52,607 nt of DNA, taken from the NCBI GenBank assembly GCA_902630355.1, contig CACOUL010000014.1, positions 1 through 52,607 of the forward strand, given 5' to 3'. Positions 34,862 to 45,300 of the stretch are shown here, in pieces. Position 1 is the stretch's first letter. Every line of letters starts with the position of its first letter. Origin of the DNA: Planctomycetaceae bacterium (GTDB lineage Bacteria; Planctomycetota; Planctomycetia; Pirellulales; UBA7805). The position numbers and the translations under genes were made by a program. The notes under the pieces are model-generated. The model did not search any database. It was given only the letters and a program-made list of their open reading frames with translations, and had not been told where the DNA came from.

Positions 34862-36781
34862 ATGTCGCACGGGGACCACATGGCGAGCGAAGGCCCATCG
34901 CTGGAGTCTGTAAAACGGTGCATCGCCGATGGCGATCTTGAGGGCGCAGAAGCATTATTGCTTGATCTTCTGCATGAGGACTCCACGGCACCCAACGTAC
35001 TTCACACACTCGCCAAACTCTATTCGCGCATGCGGCGATTGGATGAATCGATCAGCGTCTTCAAGCAGCTTGTGACTTTAGTGCCCAACAAAGCAGTGCC
35101 GTACTTTGAACTGGGAAATGCCTGCCTGGCAAAAGACCGAATGGACGACGCAATCCGAGCATTTCGGCAGGGACTGGCGCTTGATCGGAGCAATCCACAG
35201 GCTCATAACAACCTCGGAATTGCTTTGAAGCGGCAGGGCGCGATCCAAGAGGCCGAGGCTTCATTTCGGGCCGCGGTTGGCATCGCCCCTCAACTCGCAT
35301 TGCCGCATCGGAATCTGGGTGAACTGAGTCGCATACGGGGAAATCGTCGACAAGCTTTACAGCACTTCGAGAATGCGATCCGCATCGATCCTAACGATGC
35401 CGAATCGCACAACGGACTCGGCATGACCGCTGCTTCCCTTGCCTCCACAGAAAAAGCCATTTTGCACTTTCGAAAAGCGATTGAATTGAGTGGAACCCAT
35501 CGCGAGGCGGAAAACAATCTTGCCATTCTACTTTCTGCAACAGGGCAATCTGATGAAGCGATTGAGCTTTTCAGGCACCTCATCGGTAACAATCCTGAAT
35601 TTGTCACAGCTCGCATCAACCTCGGTTCAATCTTGATTGAGTTAGGTCAATTTGAAGAGGCAGTCGAGCATCTGGAGGTTGCCCTACGGCTAAAACCAGA
35701 CTCTGCACTGGCGCTGCATCACCTGGGCGACCTATCGCTCGCGGATGAATACCAATTCACAGAAGCGCAGATGGCGCAAATGAAAATGCTGCTCGATTCG
35801 GGTGGCAATCCGAGCGAGAATCGGATTGCCATCGGCTTTACCTATGCTGGAATTCTCGAGAAGCAAAAACGGTTTGCCGATGCATTCGATATCTACCAAA
35901 AAGCAAATTTCCTCAACCACCAGGCATCTCAAAGAAAAGACATCGTATTCGACGCTTCATTACACGAGAAAAAGATGCAGCAGGCGATTGCTTTTTTCAA
36001 CAATGAGTTTTTCGACTCACAAAAACAACGCGGCGTGAGCAGCGATTCGGAGACTCCCGTTTTTGTCGTCGGCATGCCACGAAGTGGCACCACCCTTATC
36101 GAGCAAATTATTTCAAGCCATCCGGAAGCTTCCGGTGCAGGTGAACTTGCCGCGATCGAGGAGGTGAGCCTGCAAATTTCTGCGATCACGGAATCGGCAA
36201 ATCCCTATCCTGAATGCCTTGGCGATCTGTCGCGCCGTGCTGGCGAAACAATCCAGCAACAGTACCTCGACAAACTCTCGAAAAACCGGAGTCCAAGTCG
36301 GCGGATTGTGGATAAAACTTGGTACAACTTTTACTTTCTCGGACTGATTGCCACCCTGTTCCCCAAAGCGCGAGTCATCCACTGTCTCCGCGATCCGAGA
36401 GACGTTGCTCTTTCCTGTTTTTTCTCCAACTTCAACTCCATCCATTGGTCGTGGAGAATGGGGGACATTATCGCTTACTACAAATCCTATCGCACCATCA
36501 TGAAACATTGGGAAAACACCCTGCCGATAGAAGTGCTGGACGTACAGTACGAAGAATTAATCGCAAATCAAGAATCGATAAGCCAACGCATCATCGACTT
36601 CTGCGGACTCGACTGGAATGAGGATTGCTTAAACTTCTACAAAAGTCCGCGTAGCGTACAGACTGCAAGCCGGGTACAGGTTCGCAAACCGATCTATACC
36701 AAGTCTGTCGGAAGATGGAAATCATTCGAAAACGAGCTATCGAAGATACCCGAATGGAATGAGAACCTTGACGCAAGTTGA
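34862..36781 (+). CDS. TPR-sulfotransferase, second copy
   Basis: The 639-residue protein has about ten TPRs (residues 10-330; for example QAHNNLGIALKRQGAIQEAEASF) and a sulfotransferase domain from about 395. PAPS motifs are VFVVGMPRSGTTLIEQII (about 399-416) and RVIHCLRDPRDVALSCFF, with a conserved end VQVRKPIYTKSVGRWKSFE. TPR-sulfotransferases of this form often modify exported proteins or glycans, and the TPR region presumably selects the acceptor. The next gene (36843, 61 bases on) is a close paralogue, indicating tandem duplication and divergence. Confidence 0.87.
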   Translation: MSHGDHMASEGPSLESVKRCIADGDLEGAEALLLDLLHEDSTAPNVLHTLAKLYSRMRRLDESISVFKQLVTLVPNKAVPYFELGNACLAKDRMDDAIRAFRQGLALDRSNPQAHNNLGIALKRQGAIQEAEASFRAAVGIAPQLALPHRNLGELSRIRGNRRQALQHFENAIRIDPNDAESHNGLGMTAASLASTEKAILHFRKAIELSGTHREAENNLAILLSATGQSDEAIELFRHLIGNNPEFVTARINLGSILIELGQFEEAVEHLEVALRLKPDSALALHHLGDLSLADEYQFTEAQMAQMKMLLDSGGNPSENRIAIGFTYAGILEKQKRFADAFDIYQKANFLNHQASQRKDIVFDASLHEKKMQQAIAFFNNEFFDSQKQRGVSSDSETPVFVVGMPRSGTTLIEQIISSHPEASGAGELAAIEEVSLQISAITESANPYPECLGDLSRRAGETIQQQYLDKLSKNRSPSRRIVDKTWYNFYFLGLIATLFPKARVIHCLRDPRDVALSCFFSNFNSIHWSWRMGDIIAYYKSYRTIMKHWENTLPIEVLDVQYEELIANQESISQRIIDFCGLDWNEDCLNFYKSPRSVQTASRVQVRKPIYTKSVGRWKSFENELSKIPEWNENLDAS

Positions 36782-36842
36782 ACATGCTGTTTTTTTCTGA
36801 TCGTGGTCCCCGAGACTTTCTAAATCACGGACCTTTTCAATA

Positions 36843-38840
36843 ATGAACGACAAACCGGACTTATCAGCGGTCCAAGAAGATTTTTTGGCGCGGCGATGGG
36901 AAAGCGCAGAGTCGGGCTGCCTTCGTGTTCTGGAGCAAGCCCCGACATATTCACCGGCCCTGGAACTCTTGGCTAAGATTCAAACGGCTCGTGGAGATTT
37001 TGCGCGGGCAATTGAAACCACAGAACAAGCTATCGGTCTGTCACCAAATGCAGCTGACCTTTACCGGCAGTGCGGAGATCTTTACTTCAATACGCGTGAC
37101 TTAAAAAAGGCAATTCAAAACTATCGCAAAGCGGATTCACTTCTGCCAAACGATCCCCACATCAAAAACAATTTAGCAGTGGCCGTACGCGATTCGGGTT
37201 CCGTAGAAGAAGCAATCCGTATGCTCGAGAGCATCATTTGCGAAAACCCGGATCAAGCGCTGCCGCTGCGCAATTTAGGCGACACGCTGCGCATGAGGGG
37301 CGACTATTCCCTGGCGATTGATAAATACAATCAGGCCGCCCGATTAGATCCCAAAGACGCAACGACCCAGAACAGCCTGGGAATTACATCTTCCATGCTG
37401 GGAAAGCTTGACGAAGCGATCTCCTATTTTCAGCGCGCAGTCGAAATCAATCCGAGCTTTCCCGAAGCGGAAAATAATCTTGCCAATGCACTCTCATCGG
37501 CGCGCCGTTATGCAGAAGCAATCGAACATGTTGGCAAGGCTATCCGCCTGCGGCCCGATTTTGCCAACGCGCACCTCACGCTCGGCAATATTTACAAGCT
37601 GCAAGGGAAAAATGACCAAGCGATTTCGGAATATCGCCTGGCGGCGAAGGCGGACCCAAAAAGTGCAATTGTGCAACAAGGTCTTGGCTCTGCCCTGACT
37701 GATGCGGGACGCTTTTCCGAGGCTGTTACACATCTTGAAAATGCGCTGAAACTCAATCCAAGCCTGTTTGTCATATATCAAAACTTGATGGCCCTCGCCG
37801 TTCAGGACAAATACAAATTTAGCGATCAACAACTCGAGCAAATTCGCAGGCTGATTTCGGACGATCGCTTAAGGGCAACCGACGCAGCACGGCTACACTT
37901 TGCGATGGGTAGTTTATTAGACAAACAGACAGACTACGAAGGGGCGATGCGTCACTTCCAGCAGGCAAATGATGTTCAGAAACAATTGCTAGCCTCTTCG
38001 GAAAACGCATTTTCGCCTCGAAACCACGCCTCGTATGTCGATGAGATCATTGAAACGTTCGATACGGCCTTCATGAGCAACGCGCCCTCTTCGACATTTG
38101 AATCAAAGCGACCTGTGTTTGTCGTAGGGATGCCCCGCAGTGGAACGACGCTGGTAGAGCAAATCATTGCCAGTCATCCGGAGGCGCGAGGGATGGGCGA
38201 ACGGGCAGACATCGCACAGCTGTCTGAGTCGCTTGCCTGCTCGACAGGACTTCTCTATCCAGCCTGTGTGCGCAAGGCAAACCAGAAACAACTCTTCACC
38301 CTCGCTACCCGGTACGAACAAGGCGTCTCAGAACTGGCAACTGGTGCCAGCCGAATCGTCGATAAAATGCCCGATAATTTCTTGTACCTCGGACTGATCG
38401 CAATGCTTTTCCCTGGGGCACACATTATCCACTGCAGCCGAAATCCACTCGATGTCTGCCTCTCTTGCTACCGCAGCGATTTCGGAAGCGTGACATGGGC
38501 TTGGACCCTGGAAGACATTGGGCACTATTTTGCGGAATACCATCGCCTGATGACCCATTGGCGCGAAGTCCTCCCGCTGACGATACACGATGTGACCTAT
38601 GAAGAATTGGTTGGCCAACATCGAAGCGAAATGGAAAAGCTCATTGCCGCTTGCGGATTACCCTGGAACGATGTGTGCCTCGAGTTCTACAAGGGCAATC
38701 GGACGGTGCAAACCCTGAGTCGCGTCCAAGTGCGTCAGCCGATCTATGGTTCGTCGATCGGTCGCTGGCGACACTACGAAGGATTTCTGGAGCCACTCAA
38801 AGCGATGCTTCAAAATAAATCGGGGATCGATTTACCCTAA
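36843..38840 (+). CDS. TPR-sulfotransferase, third copy
   Basis: The 665-residue protein repeats the TPR plus sulfotransferase architecture, with about ten TPRs (SFPEAENNLANALSSARRYAEAIEH and similar). The 5'-PSB motif VFVVGMPRSGTTLVEQII lies at about residue 424, and the 3'-binding motif IIHCSRNPLDVCLSCYRSDF replaces the RDPRD of its neighbour with RNPLD. It ends VQVRQPIYGSSIGRWRHYE. The two tandem genes differ throughout, so the duplication is old and the acceptors probably differ. It is followed after 204 bases by the degenerate phosphodiesterase fusion. Confidence 0.87.
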   Translation: MNDKPDLSAVQEDFLARRWESAESGCLRVLEQAPTYSPALELLAKIQTARGDFARAIETTEQAIGLSPNAADLYRQCGDLYFNTRDLKKAIQNYRKADSLLPNDPHIKNNLAVAVRDSGSVEEAIRMLESIICENPDQALPLRNLGDTLRMRGDYSLAIDKYNQAARLDPKDATTQNSLGITSSMLGKLDEAISYFQRAVEINPSFPEAENNLANALSSARRYAEAIEHVGKAIRLRPDFANAHLTLGNIYKLQGKNDQAISEYRLAAKADPKSAIVQQGLGSALTDAGRFSEAVTHLENALKLNPSLFVIYQNLMALAVQDKYKFSDQQLEQIRRLISDDRLRATDAARLHFAMGSLLDKQTDYEGAMRHFQQANDVQKQLLASSENAFSPRNHASYVDEIIETFDTAFMSNAPSSTFESKRPVFVVGMPRSGTTLVEQIIASHPEARGMGERADIAQLSESLACSTGLLYPACVRKANQKQLFTLATRYEQGVSELATGASRIVDKMPDNFLYLGLIAMLFPGAHIIHCSRNPLDVCLSCYRSDFGSVTWAWTLEDIGHYFAEYHRLMTHWREVLPLTIHDVTYEELVGQHRSEMEKLIAACGLPWNDVCLEFYKGNRTVQTLSRVQVRQPIYGSSIGRWRHYEGFLEPLKAMLQNKSGIDLP

Positions 38841-39044
38841 ACCCCTCATTTCTCGCGTCATTCTTTCGGGCCCCACCGATGACCGGCAGGCGATGGCAAC
38901 CATTTGTTTCAGCCTGCGCTACGCCGAACAGTCGCATTCCGGCGACCCTGAAATCGGTGTATATTGGAAGGCCTCACAAATCACGCTTTGTATCCGGTCG
39001 TTTCGTTGTCCTGCAACTTGCCAACGCGTTCCTACCGTAAGTAA

Positions 39045-42000
39045 ATGAATACAACTGCACCTCCTGGCCGAAAAGTCCTCTTGGTAGGCTTGAATCTTGC
39101 CAGTTGGCAACTCTTGAATCCCTTGCTCGACCAGGGAAAGCTGCCCCATCTTCAATCGCTTGTGGAGCAAGGCATGATGGGCAACCTGAAAACGCAGCGG
39201 CCTCTCTTGGAGCATGTGGTCTACAACTCGGTTGCCACCGGCACCTATGCCGACAGGCATGGGGTGCTGGGGCCACTCGAAATCGGGTCGCAAAGCCAAA
39301 TTCAACCCACCGGAAGCTTTTCGCGTCGGGTCGATGCGATCTGGGATATTTTGAGTGACCAGCAACGCCAATGTCATGTCATCAATTTCCCTACCACAGG
39401 GCCCGCAGAAAAAATCAATGGGACCTTCGTCGCACCCAGTTTTTTTGAAACCGTACCTGGGACCTACCAGGAAAAATTTGAAATCCCGCTCGTAAGCGTA
39501 CACCCCGAAACGCAATTGGAAGAGCTGTCTCAATTCATCGTGACCCTTCAGGACATTGATGCAGAGGTCATGTCCATGTTTGTGCCGCGGTTCAGGGAAC
39601 TCGATGCGGACGACCCCAAATTGATTCACATCGGCACTGCTGCAGCACAAACGTTTTCCATTCATGCGACCGCCACACACCTAATGGAACAGGTGCCCTG
39701 GGACTTTGCGGCTGTATCCTATGACCTGATTGAACTGCTCGGCAGGAGCTTTTTTCAATATCATGTTCCTCCCGAGACCAACAGCCACGGTACTGAGCAA
39801 GAAAATCGTTATCGGATCGCAGTGCATCTCTTTTCCGAGGTCGTCAATGCGGCAGTGATGCTCTGCGACCGACTTCTCGGCCGATTGGTGGAACTTGCCG
39901 GAGACGATGCAACCGTCATTCTTTATTCTCCATGGGGTATTTTGAATCAAAATGATTTTACCGCAATGGATGAGTCGGAGAGCAGCGGTTATTTGGAATC
40001 GATCTATCGTGGAGAGGGAATTTTCTTGATGCGGGAGACCGATATGCCCCGCGATGAGTTGCTACATGAGATCAGCTTTTTGGATGTTTGCCCTACCGTA
40101 CTCCGCTCGAGCGGTGTGGACGCAACAGATGAACTTGCCGGCAGTGCAGTTCAGGATTACACGGAAAACGCCGTTGCCACCAAAAAATCACTCGATTCAT
40201 CAAGCGAAACCGCTGAAGAAAATTCAATCGACATTGCTGCAGGGATGCAACGGGCACAGTCACTTTCGTTTACCGACCCTTTTCCTGAAAAACCAGCGCG
40301 CCATGTCGAGAAGGAAAATCTCTGGACGCTTGCGGCCGTACAAGTAGCATCTGACCGGCGAGAGGAAGCACTTCCTTTACTCTTGCGTCTCTACCATGCA
40401 AATCCGCTTGAGACCATGCGTGGTTACCTGGTTGCAGAAACGCTTTACCGAACAGGTTATCTCAAAGAAGCGGTTGCGCTGATGCAGCCCCTGTCGATCG
40501 TGTATGCGGATAACGCCGTCGGGCAGTTTATGGCCGGTTTTGTTGCTCTCAATCAGGGTTCGCTCGATCAAGCCAAGGAAATGTTTGAGGCAGCTGAAGC
40601 CAACAACCCGCCTTTCCCTGTTTTGTTCTATTACCTGGGGCAGGTATATCTGCTGCTTGATCTACCAGAGCGAGCAGAAAAATCATTCTCTCGATTTTTG
40701 GAACTGGATCCTTGTCTCCCGCTCGCGCATCTGGGCCTCTCCGAGTCTTATCTGCGCTGCAAACGCTTCGAGGAAGCAGCTGAAGCAGCACTCGATGCAG
40801 TGGGCGCTAACTTTGCGGAGCCCGCGATGCACATTGCGCTCGGCCGAGCAATGGCACAGCTGGGCGAAAATGATCGCGCGAAAGAGGCCTATGAAACGGC
40901 GATTCGCCTCAGTCCGAATCATAAGCTGGCCCATGACCACCTCGAATGGCTCGAACAGTACTCAAATGAAGCCATCCGCGATTCAACCAAGCATACTTGG
41001 CGGTCCCTTACCCCTCCTCTCCATCCACAAATGGGTGGGACTTCGACGCGGCCAGAAAAAATCAAAGGCTGCATAGAGGAGATCAATCGGCAACGAAATA
41101 CCTTCCTCGACGAATTGGAAATCGCAGATGGCCGACTCGAGCAAGAACTGGGCGTCACAAGTGACGGGACAACAAGTGACTCCGAGGAAATCGGATCCCG
41201 CGATGAACAATCACAGCAGCCTGAATTGCGCTCGCTCAAAGAGGCCAGCGAATCCGGATGGGTGATTCGACCTGCCGAACCGCTGGACCAGGCCTCGATT
41301 TTCAGCATGTCCTTTGCCTCACCTTTTACCGACGTATCGGAAAAGGAGATTTTTGTTGCCCATCCTGTGGGAACGCGCAAGCTGGGTGGCGCCGTGATGC
41401 TCCAATGGACCCTGACTCAACCGACTTTCCTGCGCCTGCGTTTCAGCGTCGGCAGAGATGCAGAGGCAGAGGCACTCGACAACTCAAGTGAAAAGATTCA
41501 TATGTGGTTGCTTCGCGCAGCACTCGCGCGGGCAGTCGCCGGAAATGCCGAACAAATCAAATTTACTTTTCGGCGTGAACAACAATCTTTTTCGCTACAC
41601 GACAACCTGCTGGCCCTCGGATTTACCGATTTCAAATCCCAGGAAATTTATCAAATCAATAGCGAACGGACCCGGGATATTGGCTTAGGTCTTCTGGAAA
41701 GATACCGCAACCGAAAAAAAGTTCCCTCCGATGTTCGCTTGACGTCCCTCAACGAAGTTTCTTTTGAGGACGCAGATACATTTCTCCGCCAATGGTTTGC
41801 GGATGGCGCTGGCGATGTTCCTGGCGAATTTCACCTGCCCGAATGTCCCGTGTTGCTTAAAGGCGACCAAATCATCGGGTGTGCCGTAGGCTACATTAAA
41901 GACCCCTCGACATTCGTGGTAACTCGGATTGCAGTCCTTCCGGAGCATCGAAAAGGTTGGGCCACGCCGTGGATACTCGGCGGAGCGTCAAAAGTATCGG

Positions 42001-42140
42001 CCGATTTTGGCCGCCCATCACTCGAGTTTGTTATCGACGAGTCACAGTACGATGATTGGGTAAAAATCGCCCGCCGACACTTTCTCGCGGAGCGGACCGA
42101 TACCATGCAAACGATGATTCTGAACCTCAGAAAATCGTAG
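39045..42140 (+). CDS. Degenerate alkaline-phosphatase-superfamily / TPR / GNAT-like fusion
   Basis: The 1031-residue protein starts like type I phosphodiesterase/nucleotide pyrophosphatases: KVLLVGLNLASWQLLNPLLDQGKLPHLQSL and ATGTYADRHGVLGP. But the metal-binding Asp of the usual GLDGxxW is Asn17, the nucleophile region reads VVYNSVATG without the expected Ser/Thr context, and the usual SDHGF is replaced by YSPWGIL. The catalytic centre therefore looks lost. Residues about 420-645 are TPRs, 660-735 a charged linker, and about 740-1030 resemble a GNAT acetyltransferase fold (FVVTRIAVLPEHRKGWATPWIL). It may be a scaffold that binds a phosphorylated or sulfated partner, with or without acetyltransferase activity. 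Downstream is the third Sec gene. Confidence 0.65.
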   Translation: MNTTAPPGRKVLLVGLNLASWQLLNPLLDQGKLPHLQSLVEQGMMGNLKTQRPLLEHVVYNSVATGTYADRHGVLGPLEIGSQSQIQPTGSFSRRVDAIWDILSDQQRQCHVINFPTTGPAEKINGTFVAPSFFETVPGTYQEKFEIPLVSVHPETQLEELSQFIVTLQDIDAEVMSMFVPRFRELDADDPKLIHIGTAAAQTFSIHATATHLMEQVPWDFAAVSYDLIELLGRSFFQYHVPPETNSHGTEQENRYRIAVHLFSEVVNAAVMLCDRLLGRLVELAGDDATVILYSPWGILNQNDFTAMDESESSGYLESIYRGEGIFLMRETDMPRDELLHEISFLDVCPTVLRSSGVDATDELAGSAVQDYTENAVATKKSLDSSSETAEENSIDIAAGMQRAQSLSFTDPFPEKPARHVEKENLWTLAAVQVASDRREEALPLLLRLYHANPLETMRGYLVAETLYRTGYLKEAVALMQPLSIVYADNAVGQFMAGFVALNQGSLDQAKEMFEAAEANNPPFPVLFYYLGQVYLLLDLPERAEKSFSRFLELDPCLPLAHLGLSESYLRCKRFEEAAEAALDAVGANFAEPAMHIALGRAMAQLGENDRAKEAYETAIRLSPNHKLAHDHLEWLEQYSNEAIRDSTKHTWRSLTPPLHPQMGGTSTRPEKIKGCIEEINRQRNTFLDELEIADGRLEQELGVTSDGTTSDSEEIGSRDEQSQQPELRSLKEASESGWVIRPAEPLDQASIFSMSFASPFTDVSEKEIFVAHPVGTRKLGGAVMLQWTLTQPTFLRLRFSVGRDAEAEALDNSSEKIHMWLLRAALARAVAGNAEQIKFTFRREQQSFSLHDNLLALGFTDFKSQEIYQINSERTRDIGLGLLERYRNRKKVPSDVRLTSLNEVSFEDADTFLRQWFADGAGDVPGEFHLPECPVLLKGDQIIGCAVGYIKDPSTFVVTRIAVLPEHRKGWATPWILGGASKVSADFGRPSLEFVIDESQYDDWVKIARRHFLAERTDTMQTMILNLRKS

Positions 42141-42355
42141 AGCAACTAGGACTATTTTTGCGTAACGGTACGTACTTGAGCCTTATCCCGAGGAGGGATT
42201 CCTGGATTTTTCGCCTACAGGGGTGATGTGTCGCCTGCCCCGAATCATTCATTCCACTGCCATCTCAATTGCGTGTATGATGAGCTTAGGGTCGCCAATC
42301 CCGAACCTGAATTTTCCCGAAAGTGATTCTCGAAACGCATTCTACAAAAATCTTG

Positions 42356-45300
42356 ATGGCTATCGAATCTTTTAAGCAAATTGTGATGTGCGGTCCGACG
42401 AAAACAGTGCGGATGGTTCCACGGATTTTCATGACCATCGTGGTCAGTGGCTTGCTCTGTAGCCCCTTGTTCACATCACAATTGACCCTGGCAGAAACCA
42501 CAGCCAAGCGGGTTGAGGATCATCAACCGTCACAAAAAAAAGCCTCCGTGCTGCAGACAGAAGACTTCAGCACGCTGCGTGGTCAGTGGCAAGCGATCGA
42601 CGACCCCGACCGCGATGGCTGGGAGACGGAAGCCATCGCTTCAGCGGCACTCAAAAAGTGGAAGACGATTGGTGAGTTTATCAAACAAATGAACTCGTCA
42701 TCGCGAACGGGCCTCAATGACATCGCGGACATCGCGGCAAGCAACTTCCAAGGCACTCAACTGTTTCCCGACCGCTTGGTCACTGCCTACAAGGACACCA
42801 TTTTTGAGGTTGAAAGAAATAAAGCGCCCAAAGGGGCGACAGTCAGCATGCCCTTCGAGGGAAAAGAGGGGCTGCAGCGGGCAATTGAAAATCTTTGCCA
42901 GTCTCTTTCAGGCGCGAAGGAGATACGAATAAAATTCAAGGTTTTTCGCGTGCAACTCAAGGGTAAGCAGGCAACGACAAGGCAGTATGTTGAGATTGTC
43001 GGACTTATCGAAGATGGACGCATCGAGCAGCATGCAACCTGGAAAGCCGACTGGAGCATCGGGCCAAACGAGCAACTCTTGCTCAGGCGACTGAAACTTC
43101 TGGATTTCGAACAGGTGCGATCCAATGTCCGTGACGGACCGCTCTTTGCCGATTGTACGGAGAGCGTGCTTTCCCGGAACGATTGCTTCGCTGAGCAGTT
43201 TCAACGCGGTTACGGTCACTGGATGCTGGGCGTTCTCTATACCCGTTATCAGATTACCGAGATGATGGGGCACCCGGGCCTTGCGATCGCAGATGTCAAC
43301 GGCGATCAACTGGAAGATCTCTATGTCTGCCAGGAACAAGGGCTGCCCAACAGACTTTTCCTGCAACAAAAAGATGGCACGGCGTTGGAGGTCTCCGAGC
43401 AATGGGAGTGCGATTGGCTCCAAGCAACCCGAAGCGCCCTACTAGTGGACCTCGACAACGATGGTGATCAAGATATCGTGGCAAGCATCCTGGGTGGTGT
43501 GGTGATCGCATCGAATGAGGGTCACCGTTTTCAGGTACGTTCGATGATACCCACCGGGGATGACATGGTCGCCCTCGCTGCGACTGACTTCGACAACGAC
43601 GGAGACGTTGACATTTATGCCACGGCGTACTACGCCAACAAAGTTTTGAGCGATCGACAGAGCACAGGACTTCCTGCCTCCGATAGCGCATTTGTTTATC
43701 ACGACGCAAATGTAGGCGGTTCAAATCACCTGCTGCGTAACGACATTGGCGACAAAACGTGGAACTTTACAGATGCAACCGATTCATGCGGATTGCAAGA
43801 AAACAATACTCGTTTTTCCTTTGCGGCCGCATGGGAAGATTACGACAACGACGGTGACCAGGATCTCTATGTCGCCAATGACTATGGGCGCGATAATCTT
43901 TACCGAAACGATGATGGATTGTTCAAAGATGTCGCGGCCGAGGTCGGGGCAGAAGATGCGGCAAGTGGGATGTCTGTCAGTTGGAGTGACTATGATCACG
44001 ACGGACGGATGGATCTCTACATCAGCAACATGTGGTCATCGGCCGGCAACCGGATTGCATTTCAGCCTGAATTCAAAAAAAGTGCCCCTGCCGAAGTGAA
44101 GCAACGATTACAACGATTTGCGAGAGGGAATACACTTCTAAAAAATGAAAGTCAATCCCGATTCTCGGATGTCAGCAAGAAGGCCGGTGTGGAAATGGGC
44201 CGCTGGGCATGGGGCTCCCAGTTTGCTGACGTGAACAATGATGGGTGGGACGATATTCTGATTGCTAATGGATTTATCACGAAGAATGCCGACAGCGGTG
44301 ACTTGTGAAGTTTCTTTTGGCGACAGGTCGTGTCGAACTCATTTAATGACTCATCAGACACCGATACAAAGGATCGCCAGACGGCGCGTGCGCAGTTTAA
44401 TAGCATGTTTGCAGGTGGCCGATCGTTCAGTGGCCGGGAACGCAATTGTTGCTACTTGAACACCGCCAACGAACCAGCGGCTCTCGGTAAATTTGCCAAC
44501 ATTTCCGGGGCCAGCGGTCTCGACTATCCGGACGACGGGCGAGCGCTGGCGGTTGTGGATTGGGACCAGGATGGCGACCTCGATCTCTGGGCCTCCAATC
44601 GCAACGCTCCTCGATTGCGTTTCATGCGCAACAACTCCCCAAACTCAACAGAGTCCCTCGCGATACGGCTTATTGGTGATGGCAAAAGCAGCAATCGCGA
44701 TGCGATCGGCGCCCGCGTTGAACTGGTTTTCAAAAACAGACAGTCCGATGCGGATGACAACCCGTCGCCCGAGGAGACCAAACCATCCAGCAAAATTAAT
44801 GGGCGGATCATCAAAACGCTTCGCGCTGGCGAGGGATTTCTTTCACAAAGCTCCAAGTGGCTTCATTTCGGCATTCCACCAACCAGACACGTTGGAAAAA
44901 TTATTGTGGACTGGCCCGGGGGCAATCGTGAAATTTTTAGCGATATGCAGGGATCGGAATCACAATTTTCGAGCGGACGGTACATCCTCAGACAAAATTC
45001 CGGAGTTGCAAAAAAACAGCTTCATATCGACAGGAATTTGCGGTTACGTCCAGAGTTGCAGGTTCCAGAAGAGCGAAGCGATGGAATTTTCCGGATGGCG
45101 ACTTATGTTGAATTACCACCCCTCGCTTTCGAAACCTGGAAGGGCAAAAAACAACCGATTCGCGCGGCGAAAGGCGAAAATCTACTCGTTCTGTTTTGGG
45201 CGAGTTGGTGCCCCTCGTGCCTTCAGGAACTCAAAGAAATTGCGGACCACGAGCAAGAGATCCGTTCGGCGGGACTCGACATCCTGGCACTCTCGGTCGA

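Noticed and set aside
9463-44308. Nonsense mutation, pseudogene or sequencing error at the UGA sites
   Set aside because: The same codon in the same context at three separate loci, with intact long frames on both sides, cannot reasonably be an error or decay.
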